Assembly: GCF_029227915.1 (NCBI RefSeq)
Contig: NC_079887.1
Coordinates: forward strand, 23,371,650 to 23,435,649
Length of the DNA stretch: 64,000 nt
DNA from: Hydractinia symbiolongicarpus
Taxonomy: Eukaryota > Cnidaria > Hydrozoa > Anthoathecata > Hydractiniidae
Reading direction: 5' to 3'
The notes below the pieces were generated by a model, which ran no database searches, was not told the origin of the DNA, and saw only the letters and a list, made by a program, of their open reading frames with translations. Positions 33,502 to 42,629 of this stretch are shown here, in pieces. The translations under genes were made by a program, and so were the position numbers. Position 1 is the first letter of the stretch. Each line of letters opens with the position of its first letter.

Positions 33502-34493
33502 TTACCACTCTTTAACATGCTCCGGAGGTACTTCAACATCCTCTGGTATTAGCATCAACTCCTCCACCACAAAGCTTCGATCAGGCCCATCTGCCAAATA
33601 GTACAGGAGACGTGTACCAGTCACAATACGATCGAGTCTATACTTCTTTTTACTCCACCAAGCGTCCGTTGCACGTCTTTACCGTGCTCTTCCCCAGGCT
33701 GGAGGAGGTAAAGATAGAGACCGTCATCAGGTAGAGGCTTTTCTTCATGCTTTTCCTCATCTTGCGGCACCTCGTTTAGCTTGATCGCTTTCGAAGGTTT
33801 CATACCAATCATCGCGGTCTTGGTGTTGTTCAACCCCTTGACGATAGTATACAAGTGTTCAACCCATGTACCACTCTGTTTGTCAGTGACCAACTCTTGC
33901 GCATCTTGAGGTTTGAAGAGCCTCTTGGCGAGCATCTTGTTATACGATTCGACGAATGCCGTGAAGGTGTGGTGGTATATGGTGGTTGCACGCTTTATCT
34001 CGACACCTTTGCTTTTTAGCAGCTTGCTCACGGCAGACTTGAACTCGGAGGCGTTGTCGCATTGGAATATACTCGGATATCGTAAAGGTCCGGCCTTGTA
34101 TATGTCCCCGAGCATGTCCGCAACCTCGCTAGCCTTTTTGGTTCTTAATGGTCTCGCTACCTTGTACCTCGAAGCCACATCAATGCCCGTGAGTATATAT
34201 TTATACGTGTTGCTATACACTTTATCGTGGGGCATATAGAGCAAGTCAAATTGGTTCATTTTGTTGGGCTTTGTAATAATGAAATGTGGGTAATTGATGC
34301 GCTAGGGGCCTCGAAAATGTCGGAGCCAGAGCAGTTGCCGACTCAACCAGTGAGTAACACGCTTCCTGGAGAGACCACTCTGCTCAGAGAGTAATTTGAT
34401 GGCTTTTCGACCAGTCCAAAGATGTTCGTGTTGGTAGTAGATTTGAATCAGCTTTCCTGCTTCTCCTTCTGTGGGGATATGTGCTCTTGACAT
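33502..34493 (-). pseudogene. INT: Polinton integrase, retroviral-type DDE (set B)
   Basis: N-terminal module 34,302-34,493 (EHLWTGRKAIKLLSEQSGLS...), one stop, then the core 33,621-34,259 with MNQFDLLYMPHD, TGIDVASRYKVARPL and FQCDNASEFKS (catalytic Asp kept; the following Gly is Ala) and FVESYNKML carrying the Glu. A frameshift near 33,655 precedes the C-terminal YRLDRIVTGTRLLYYL and the ending PPEHVKEW. About 320 codons, close to family size. It is less damaged than the set A copy. The start ATG lies inside a 21-base near-perfect palindrome (34,487-34,507). Confidence 0.85.
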
Positions 34494-34507
34494 GTATTAC
34501 ATGTCAA
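34487..34507. promoter_or_regulatory. Palindrome spanning the integrase start (set B)
   Basis: TTGACATGTA and TACATGTCAA are perfect inverted arms around one base. They lie between the end of S (34,518) and the integrase ATG, which falls inside the palindrome. It may act as a gene-end hairpin for S or as an operator. Confidence 0.5.
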
Positions 34508-34517
34508 AAAACGTTCT

Positions 34518-34907
34518 TTACATATACTTGTACGCTGCAAAATATAAAAGCGCTAGCGAGCCCACGATGAATATCAACTCACCGTCTTGTTGTTGCTTGC
34601 TTGGTGTGTAGAAGTCGGATAACTTAGGGGCCTTCTCGATCGTCGCGATGTAATAGTCTCTCATGCCCTCATCGAGATTTTTCAAACTTTCGCCAGCTTG
34701 ACGCTTAAGCTCTCGCTGCTGGTTATACCAATCGATCTTTGACTGCCTATCTCTTACCCACTGTGCTTGGACACTTTGAAGTTGTTCAATAGCTTTGTCA
34801 TGTCTTTTACGTTCTGCTTCACCATGTCCTGAGAGCTTGGACAATAGGAAGTTTGACCCGCTAAATGCCAACGCGTTAATCAACGCTCCTCTTGCCATTA
34901 CTGCCAA
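34518..34907 (-). CDS. Tail-anchored protein S (set B)
   Basis: 129 intact codons: an N-terminal hydrophobic stretch (ARGALINALAFSGSNFLL), a central Lys/Gln/Arg helix with LSGHGEAERKRHD, DFYTPSK, and a C-terminal membrane segment (ELIFIVGSLALLYFAAYKY). The set A counterpart (24,454-24,854) is broken. The intact frame next to broken neighbours suggests B is the younger or better preserved set. Function unknown; its position between capsid and integrase suggests a virion role. Confidence 0.6.
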   Translation of the reverse strand: MAVMARGALINALAFSGSNFLLSKLSGHGEAERKRHDKAIEQLQSVQAQWVRDRQSKIDWYNQQRELKRQAGESLKNLDEGMRDYYIATIEKAPKLSDFYTPSKQQQDGELIFIVGSLALLYFAAYKYM

Positions 34908-34922
34908 GGTCGCCGTCTTTAT

Positions 34923-36143
34923 TCAATACTCTATGCTATCCCATCTGCCATCGAAGATTTTCAACTGCGCATCCTGGAGCAAGTATACGTAACAGTGTAT
35001 ACCCCCAATTCCCTCTGCTTTCTTGGTCAGGTGCAAAGTGATACCGTCTGACAACCTCTGTAATGGCCTTCCACTACCGTGGAGACTGTATTGCTCTGAA
35101 GTCAATGAACAGCGCGTATCTTTCACTAAAAAACTGCCAAATGGTCATTTTGCTATTCACATCCCCGAAAAGTTCAAGGACTTGTTCGAGATGATCTTTT
35201 GGCAACATCGCATGCGAGTAGAGTTCATTAGGTTCACCTTCCACAGTGATCAAGATTTTCTCGATCTTGGGATTATAGAACACTTCATTGGCGCCAGCAT
35301 AAGGTTTCACTTTCCCCGGATCGACAAACAAAACAACACACCCTTCAAGCTTGTAGCGAGGGGGTCCATTTGCAAGTTGTAGGAGGTATCAGCTTTCTTC
35401 AACGTTATAACCTTGCTGCGGAGTACACGCTCATAGGGCAGGGCGAGCCCCGAGTAGCGTGACATCATAGCACTCGCGAGACCCTCTTTTGTCACTTTAT
35501 CGAATTCGAACGCAATGTTGGTGATCTTGTAACCAGCATCAGCTGGTTTAGCTTCGATAGACCCTGATTTTGGTGTACCAGCATCTTTGATGACTTGGTC
35601 ATAGGGTGCAAAATGTATTACGAACTGCAGCCTATCGTTTAAGCCTGCTTGATAGAAGGGCAGTTCTTGTGTCAACTTGAAAAATTTGCCGATGTGGATG
35701 CAAAAGGTGTTCCCATACGCTGCCACGATCGCTTTTTCTTCATCATTGCCTACATGGTCGCTAGCCTTTACTTGCAGGGCTCTGATGGTGGCGTCATTGG
35801 AGTTGATGCGTTCTAGAATTAGATTGTTCTCTCGGTCAAGCTTTGGCAGCCACAAGTCCCTATGTACTGCGAACATATTAAAATTGCTGATGTTTTGCAC
35901 CTCGTGACCGTTCAGACTTATGCGAAGGTTTTGAACCAGGGCTTTGCCGATGTTGCTGACGATGGTACGTTTGGTGTTGGTGCCAGTAAGCTTCAGGTCG
36001 AATAGGAGTTTAAGAGAGTCTGGAAAAATTACATTATTCTCTCCCAAATTGGGTACGTCCACGTACAAATCTTCGTTTTGATTGATCGTGCTGGGGTTGT
36101 GGGAGACCTTGACACGCTGTTTCTTCCCCTTTATTGCCAGCAT
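34923..36143 (-). pseudogene. MCP: Major capsid protein, double-jelly-roll type (set B)
   Basis: One long frame (35,307-36,143) covers PSTINQNEDLYVDVPNLGEN, a DSLKLLFDLKLTGTNTKRTI strand, an ALVQNLRISLNGHEVQNI block, HRDLWLPKLDREN and later ADTSYN and LKGVLF. After a frameshift near 35,310 the C-terminal part continues (AGANEVFYNPKIEK, ELYSHAMLPKDHLE). A second shift near 35,110 leads to the ending at 34,923. About 405 codons. It is roughly two-thirds identical to the set A copy by eye, so the two sets are old and separate lineages. Confidence 0.8.
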
Positions 36144-36212
36144 TGTCTTTAGTTCCTAATGCGGATCTAACTTCGTTCCGTACATTTATTAATAGGTTGC
36201 AGAGAATTGATT

Positions 36213-37494
36213 AAATGTCGATTAATCCAGAAGAAGGAACTTTTGAAGGTATTCAGATGGATGATCTCGGGCCCGAGAATGTCTCTAGTGATATCCTTGT
36301 GCCGCAGGAGTTCCGTGGGCTCGAAGACGTGCAGGGATCCAGCTAAGCGAGAGATACCACGACGGAGCAGCAGGGGGATACACTTGACAGAATAACGAAA
36401 TCTGTACTAGGGGAAGAGGTAAGTGCTTTCTACACACATGTACATAATCAGGATCTGGGACCTCTGGATAAAACCCGGATAGATATAAAAATAACAAGGG
36501 GTAGCTTTAGGCGTGAAGGGGAACAGCTTTTTTCAAAGGTATAAGGGTTACGAAGGAGAAAGGGACTGGGTTCCTAGCATTAAATACATTACACAAATAT
36601 GGCCTTACGGCTCAAGATATTCGCGATATGGGCTTCACCAAGTATGTCTCTACACCCAACAATGGTAGTAAAGCACAGGCCCAGAACCTCGCGCTAGAGG
36701 TTGATGTTCTTGTAATGAATAGGGATGAGGAGGAGGCTTCGGGTAAAGAGGAGGGTGAGACGATTGAAATGCAAACAATTGAAAGGGTTATGTAGATAAT
36801 TTGTTTGCGGGCATCGACGATGAGATCGAGGTCCCTGATATGAGAAAGTTAAAGCTCGAAATTGAAAACCTGCAGAAGACAATATGATAGCGAGGTAAAT
36901 ACGAAAGAGGGCAAGCTGAAAGACCTTAAGAAGCAGAAGCCCGGGGTGCGAAGGCTTCAGAATATTGATGATCTTGAGAAGGAATTGAAGAAATTAAAGA
37001 AAGATAATAAGGATGAACTGGGTAGGCACGGTCTTTCCTCCGAGGTTTTTAAGCAACTGAGGTCCATTAAGTCCGAGCTGATGAAGATTGCTGGAGACCA
37101 TAAAACCCTGCTTGAAAAGCTTAAAACCCTTTTCCGGAAGCAGGGCCTGATTATCGCAAGCATCGTTTCTGCTGTTGGTCTCCTGATTTCAACCATTGTG
37201 CTCACCGTTACGGGAGGTGGAGGCATTGTTGGAGGAGCTGCTAGGGGAAGTACAGGCGGGAAAGGTTTTGTACGGAAACAGCTTGAAAGGCTCGGGAGAT
37301 TTTTGAATTATCTAGCAGGAAGGGCAGGTGCAGCGTTACCAGGGATCATTGGCAGCGTGGTTTCGTTCTTTTTCAGAGTTGCAGCCAGAGTTGTCGAATT
37401 CGCAGCAAAGCACCTGCTGTGGGTATTGTTGTTCCGTATGTGGGTAACGGGAGGAGTAAGGGTGGTAAGGATCGATGAGAGTCTAGTATGTTGA
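36213..37494 (+). pseudogene. Coiled-coil/membrane protein (set B)
   Basis: The gene starts MSINPEEGTFEGIQMDDLG. A stop at ~36,343 and another at ~36,541 interrupt the N-terminal part. Conserved helical segments follow (TAQDIRDMGFTKYVST). From 36,862 an intact frame has a Lys/Glu coiled coil, QGLIIASIVSAVGLLISTIV, a Gly-rich linker, KGFVRKQLERLGRFLNYLAG and more hydrophobic segments. The homologous set A gene is at 20,746-21,835. The terminal residues run into the hairpin at 37,481. It diverges from the capsid gene with ~70 bp between starts. Confidence 0.55.
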
Positions 37495-37508
37495 TCAATA
37501 CACTAGAC
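37481..37508. terminator. Shared hairpin between convergent genes (set B)
   Basis: GTCTAGT pairs with ACTAGAC, extended inward with TTGATCAA at the tip. It lies exactly between the coiled-coil gene (+) and protein Z (-, stop 37,509). The same GTCTAGT/ACTAGAC stem recurs at 39,934. Confidence 0.7.
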
Positions 37509-38630
37509 CTATTTCCTAAGCAATAGGTATGCGAGAATGAGCCCTATTCCCACCGTTATTACAGTGGCCTTGGTATTCTCATGGACATCCACAGACCTGA
37601 TCGGGGTGTCGGTGCCACCGACTACCCCCTTTTCTTGCTTTGTTGCCTTGCTACTGGAACTGAGCTCCTGCTTCGCGTTAATCTTCGGATTTACACCAAT
37701 CGAGAAGTACTCCTTGCTGATGATTTTGTTCGTGTAAATTCACGACATTCCCAATATGAAGACTCATATTTGAAGGAATCATGTAGACTCCATGAGCAAC
37801 CGAGAAATCGACCTTGCTACGTGCATACTTGAGCACATTTTGAAATCGCCTTATTTCCTCACCCGTGTCACTAGGCCGGAGGATCAGCTCTTCAAAGGTC
37901 GTCAAGTAGAGGCGCTACGTATCGATCGAACTACCTTGACTGCCGATCATGTTGGCGCGAGCATTGGCTTGGCTTTGAAGTATGAGGTAAGCGTAAAATC
38001 TTACGCTTTGGGAAAGTTTCTCTGTACCTATGCGCGTGAGACCTTGAGAGGTTTCGAGAATCCATCGACTCCATCAATCTTCATCGAAATAACTAGACCA
38101 GCTGCCGGGATAGTCTTTGCGAATAGCTTGCCAACTACTGAACAAGATCTCGTTCCTCCACTCACTCTCGCTGTCGCTTACCTCAAATTCACGTGCTAAT
38201 TGCTGGAATTTTTGGTTGTTGAAAGGGTTGTTTAGACTTCGAAACCTATCGGAACCCGGTAGAGATACCTCGTGATCTTGAAGGATTTTACGAATCTGGA
38301 AGTACACGTGGAAACTGTAGACAGCACGAACAAGGGGTAGGGATGTGGTCAGATGCTGCACGGAAATGCCACAAGCGGATGTTGCGCAGTAGGTAGCAAA
38401 ATTTAGCTGAGTGGCCAGAGGCTGAAAGGGTGGATTTGCCATGTATTCAACACCGCCCCGGAATGGAACTCGTAGTCGACGAAAATGTTGGTGAATTTCA
38501 CCTTGAATAAGGACCCCTTTGCATCAATAACGATATCTTGCGTTGTGAGATCATCACCCTTGAGTCTCTGGAGATAGTTACTCTGTGTAGGAACATACTT
38601 TGCTTTCGGGTTGTACGAGTAAATGCTCAT
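37509..38630 (-). pseudogene. Structural protein Z (set B, near full length)
   Basis: Start MSIYSYNPKAKYVPTQSNY, then DIVIDAKGSLFKVKFTNIF. A frameshift near 38,440 leads into PPFQPLATQLNFATYCATSA and a helical middle (FHVYFQIRKILQDHEV). TGA and TAG stops at ~38,072 and ~37,920 are followed by RFQNVLKYARSKVDFSVAHG and a further frameshifted stretch to a C-terminal membrane anchor (GIGLILAYLLLRK). About 370 codons. Set A keeps only the C-terminal half (20,105-20,739). Found as a conserved partner of capsid genes in this element type; its role is not known. Confidence 0.6.
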
Positions 38631-38646
38631 CTTTTCTTAAAAAAAC

Positions 38647-39372
38647 ATGAGACAGCTGTATGTCACAGATGTAGAGAACCCTACGATATTTGAGGACTAC
38701 CTGGGTCAGGACACTAGGATCGCTCTGAAGTCGATCAGTATCCGCCTTAGGTGGGTGAACCTTTTCACTAAGAGCGAGATCAACATCAAGGCGGGTGCCA
38801 AGTCGACGGAAGTCGGTGATTTGGAAGTCTCCATCTCGATTGCGCCGGGTTTGTATAGAATCGAGGATCTCGCGACCATAGTCAACGACCAAGCAGGGGA
38901 TAGGATCAATCCCTTTGTACTCAGGAACGGAGTCTGATCAACCACTGCAGGACATTATGGGACGGGCCTTCGATAACAAGGTAAAGTTTACCAAAGGCGA
39001 CCCCGACATCATCTATAAGACTGACGTTCACCAGCTGCTGAGACCAATACGCTCCCAGCTGGATCCGGATTACTCTCTTTTAAATGGTGAGAAATCCAAT
39101 ATACTGGCCGTGCTTCCCATCAAAGAGCTAAACGCTTGGGGGATATGGTGACATGGAGTTTCGACACTCCTGTATACCTCCCCCTTAAAGGTTCAACAGA
39201 CAGACTGGAGTTCATGCTAATCAACGAGTATCAAAACAATAAGAACCCTTTCGTTGGAATTACCATGCACCTACTGATAGAATACATGACAAATATTGCT
39301 AACCTTTATCCAAGCTTACCGAGTGCAATCCGGAGGGTACGGAGGAAGACAGTTCACAAGTCTACAGACTGA
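38647..39372 (+). pseudogene. Penton-like minor capsid protein (set B)
   Basis: A 97-codon frame starts MRQLYVTD and includes ALKSISIRLRWVNLFTKSEI. It shifts frame near 38,930 into PLQDIMGRAFDNKVKF and SLLNGEKSNILAVLPIKELN, then near 39,140 into GDMVTWSFDTPVYLPLKGST and RLEFMLINEYQNN. The beta-rich layout and place beside capsid and Z fit the single-jelly-roll minor capsid (penton) of Polintons. The assignment rests on context and pattern, not a motif. It diverges from Z with 16 bp between starts. The counterpart is missing from set A. Confidence 0.5.
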
Positions 39373-39879
39373 AGAAGATTGAAGAAAGAGCGGGACAAGC
39401 TCGCTAAAAAGTTCAAAATGCATGGTACGTGGGTTAGGTTCTGTGATCATGGCCTGATAGCGGTAAGTGTGATAACTTCAGGTGTTGGTATCGGTAGTAT
39501 ACTCTCAGAAATCGGTGTACCATTGGCTGTGGCTATGTGTGGTATCACTATCGTCGTAGGGTTAGGCCAGGCGGGTCTGCAGAACGCCGGGAAGAGACTG
39601 GGAGCTAAGAGTAAGAAGCATGAAAGTATCTGACTACTAGCAGAGACCAAACTCAACTCTTTCGTTGACCTTATACGCAGAGCTGTGGAGAATGGCGTGA
39701 TTAGCGACCACGAGTTCAGCCTAATTATGCAGGAAAAGTAAAAATACATGGCGCTGAAGGAGCAGATCAGACAACGTGTCAAGATGATCGTGGACAGTAT
39801 CAATGAGCAGGAACGTATGCATCTGGTAGCACAGGGCAGACAGGAGGCTAAGGACGAGCTGTTGAAAAAACTTCGATAG
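39286..39879 (+). pseudogene. Conserved Polinton-associated membrane protein Y (set B)
   Basis: Start MTNIANLYPSLPS shares LYPSLPS with set A. A frameshift follows, then QVYRLKKI, KKERDKLAKKFKMHGTWVRF, two Gly-rich hydrophobic segments (GLIAVSVITSGVGIGSIL; PLAVAMCGITIVVGLG), GAKSKKHES and, after stops at 39,633 and 39,740, the helical tail ending at 39,879. Homologue of 19,503-20,180. Role unknown, probably virion- or membrane-associated. Confidence 0.6.
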
Positions 39880-39933
39880 GGATTTGCAAAGTATGTCAGC
39901 GGTACTTAGAGGAGCCACCTGCTTATTCATAGG

Positions 39934-39960
39934 GTCTAGTGTGTTGATTACATACTAGAC
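39934..39960. terminator. Shared hairpin between Y and SAP-like gene (set B)
   Basis: GTCTAGT pairs with ACTAGAC, the same outer stem as at 37,481, with GTG/CAT extension and a small loop. It lies 55 bases after Y's stop and 4 bases after the convergent SAP-like stop. Confidence 0.7.
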
Positions 39961-39963
39961 GAT

Positions 39964-40222
39964 TTAGAGTACTTCTCCGGTATCATAGTCGATGATGCGG
40001 TCACCATCATGTACGACATGTCGCTGTCCCGAGTATTCTTCGAGATTCTTCTGCCAAGCGATCGTGACGCAAGGTTCGCAATAAGGGCCGTCCGTTTGTG
40101 TCGACGCGTCCTTGTACTTGACCTTGCGGATCGCTTCGAGGAGCTCAGCTTTTTTTATAGTTGAGTAGTTACGGACCTTTAGCACTTTCGCTTCCTTTTT
40201 CAGTGCTTTAAGGTCGTTCATG
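39964..40222 (-). CDS. Small SAP-like protein
   Basis: Starts MNDLKALKKEAKVLKVRNYS with a KKAELLEAIRK helix, a SAP/Rho-N-like DNA-binding pair similar to the N-terminus of polymerase 1 (27,552). It then has CEPCVTIAWQK and an acidic tail ending DTGEVL. 85 intact codons. No counterpart stands alone in set A. It may be a detached polymerase N-terminus or a true small DNA-binding gene. Confidence 0.45.
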
Positions 40223-40225
40223 TTT

Positions 40226-40260
40226 GTTTTGGTATGCTGGATCAACCAACATACCAAAAC
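40226..40260. terminator. 11-bp-stem hairpin at the end of gene X (set B)
   Basis: GTTTTGGTATG pairs perfectly with CATACCAAAAC, with an inner TGG/CCA pair. The X stop codon (40,242) falls in the loop, and the hairpin lies 4 bases ahead of the SAP-like start. Confidence 0.75.
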
Positions 40261-40800
40261 CTAAAGAAGCATTCGTCAGCGTCGTCGGAATCGCTAAGGT
40301 AGCGGGATCCATAACACTCGACAACCTTACAATCCTCCAAGTAGGTTTGCATGTAGTAATTTGTGCCTTGCCTGTAGATGCCACATAGCTTGATGATGGC
40401 CTTGCACTCGCAGCTTTGTTTTAGTGGTACTTTTTGGAATGGAAGTCGGTTATGACTTTGCCCTCCCACTCTTCACCTTGGTGGTGATGTATTTCCCTTT
40501 TTTCACAGGGGGAGTGGTGAAGCAATGACCCGCTAAGGACTCTACCTTGGTCAGGATACTCTCATACTTCTCTAAGCACTCGGGGTGGTTATAGATGTCG
40601 AATGACATGGTAAGAGACCAACCCTCATCATGACGCGAAGCAACATTGGAATAGAGCGTTTTAGGTGTTTTGATCAATAGAGGGGATAGCTTGTTGTCAT
40701 TATTATAGCCAATGACGAAGCGTTCATCTTTGCCCTTGTTTGCTGGAATAGGGTTGCTTAGCACGATATTTTCAACGTTTATATCTTCGATATTTAGTGG
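40242..40800 (-). pseudogene. Conserved Polinton-associated protein X (set B)
   Basis: Frame 40,450-40,764 (LSNPIPANKGKDERFVIGYN; LLIKTPKTLYSNV; VKKGKYITTKV) shifts near 40,455 into a second frame (KVPLKQSCECKAIIKLCGIY, EDCKVVECYG) ending in a Ser/Asp-rich stretch. Homology to 18,833-19,369 begins upstream of the first ATG (NIEDINVENIV), so the original start is further 5'. Six to seven cysteines in the C-terminal third may bind zinc. Function unknown. Confidence 0.55.
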
Positions 40801-40874
40801 ATTTGCTTTGGCAATTTATTTTGTAATAGGGGAGTTCAACTACGGTTTGTAAGATAGTCAGTGATCTCCATACC

Positions 40875-41195
40875 TTATACTAAATCCTCACGAGGGCTCC
40901 CTGGTTGGGCCATGTCCTGGGATCTGAAATGCTCCGGGACATGCTTGAGCACCGTGGGATCCCTCTGAAACGTCTTGGTACACATTTCCTTGGTCTTAGA
41001 ATGGTTAAGAACATGCTTGAGCAGCGATTGCATCAGTCCAACAGCATCAGTGCACATTTCCGACGTCTTGAAATGATCCAGAATATACTTAAGCAGCCAT
41101 GGGTACTCTTGAAGCGCCCTGGTACACATTTCTTGAGTCTTGAAATGGTCTGGAACATCCTTGTCCCTAGGGACAAATAGAAATGCCTGCAGCAA
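40875..41195 (-). CDS. DUF4116-type repeat protein (set B)
   Basis: About four repeats of F-K-T-x-x-M-C-T...L-L-K-x-V/I-x-x-H, the same pattern as 17,816-18,338. The frame is open from the preceding T gene, whose end (MTAYFAA) runs straight into it. This implies a fusion or lost stop. No enzymatic motif. The repeat occurs in large DNA viruses; its role is unknown. Confidence 0.6.
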   Translation of the reverse strand: MLQAFLFVPRDKDVPDHFKTQEMCTRALQEYPWLLKYILDHFKTSEMCTDAVGLMQSLLKHVLNHSKTKEMCTKTFQRDPTVLKHVPEHFRSQDMAQPGSPREDLV

Positions 41196-41363
41196 AGTAC
41201 GCCGTCATTTTGAGGACGTCATTCATGTCCATCTTGGCAGAGGGTCTCGTTATGGCTAAGAATTTCTTACCTGCCATGGCATAGGCAAAGGTGAAACTAA
41301 TATTGTTTCGTAGAGCATATTTAAAATCTCCTTTTCTTTTGGGGTAACGTTGCTTGCTGACAT
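41180..41363 (-). pseudogene. Small protein T fragment (set B)
   Basis: Starts MSASNVTPKEKEILNMLYE and frameshifts into FAYAMAGKK, matching the C-terminal half of T at 30,710-31,075. The membrane segment seen in set A is not recognisable here. Confidence 0.45.
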
Positions 41364-42629
41364 TTATTTAGTTCAATGCATCTTGAAGATGTCATTCTGG
41401 GGCTGAGTTTTGCCATGTTCTCCCTGCTAGGGCTCGGGTATGGTGTTTTGAGTTTCCACATCATTTTTGCCGCCCCCACCAAATTTGTACCATACGCCAA
41501 CTCCTATTGCGAGCCAATCAAGTCCTCATCATACTGGTCAACCAGTTCGGGGCGAACGGCATCTCTCAACTCTTCCCCAGAGATGGCACAATACGCACTG
41601 TCAGTGCCCATGTAGGTGTACTCAAAGTCTCAACGATCCACGTACTTGTCCAGAAAATCGTAATAGAATTCCAATATCCGAAGCTTGGCTAGTTGGTACA
41701 CTGCAATACCACATTGGTAGGCTCTATCGATACTACATTTGTGTTTACCCCTTCTCAGCTCGTAAGCATCTCCAATCTCTTCAAGGTCCTCTACGTACGA
41801 GCTTCGCAGGGTCGCATCAACCTCCTTTACATCCCTCGTAAACGTAGTATTTGCGTGCCTCGCCAAATCTTCAATCATCTTGCCGTAGAACGAGTTGCCT
41901 TTTAACTTTGCTGTATCCCCCGCAATACGCTTGTCGGGGTCTTTATCAGCCTGTCGTAGTGCATCGGCAATCTCTTCCAGCAACCATTCAAAGGGCCTAC
42001 CTCTAGCATACTTGAGAAATTGGTAAAAGGCAGTCACTTTCAGCCCATGATCAAGGAACCATTCTAGCACAGATGTATACAGTAGGATCCTTTCAGCCTT
42101 TAGCAACCCCAGAAGCTTACGTGTTCCAGGTATACGCTTGCAACCCGTAGTTTTCAAGTACACATGCATATGCTCGGGGATTTGATCGTCAGGTATCTCC
42201 TTGACGACAAACAGGGGAGCCATTTCGCCGAATTTGTCACGCAGATACTCAGGTACCTCGATATCAACCTGGGCAAGGCCAAACAACGATCCATCCACCA
42301 CACCTTGCGACAGTAGCTCTAAGTTATGTGCTGATGTCGGTGTGGCCACCTTAATCAAATGTTCCTTCACACAAGGAAAGTCTTGCATCAAGGTACTCGG
42401 GTAGAGCATGTTTGCGTCGTACTCTAGAATGGTCCATCACTTGTGGGGTTCGCTGTACACGTGAGATCTGATACCCGTCACGTCTCGTTCGTGGTATCTA
42501 CAGAATACGATCGCGGGACCACCCACCATCTCCGTCCGCAAAAAGTCGTAGGCCTCATTCCTCGTGTAAATTTCACATGCTTTTTGTACCTGTTTACAAC
42601 AGTTTAGGTCCTCGCACCTATGCCTGCAT

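Noticed and set aside
37792-38199. 135-residue plus-strand frame
   Set aside because: Shadow of protein Z on the other strand, whose homology to set A is clear.
41376-41905. Plus-strand frames with hydrophobic starts opposite polymerase 2
   Set aside because: They overlap the polymerase motif C region on the minus strand, which has family motifs.
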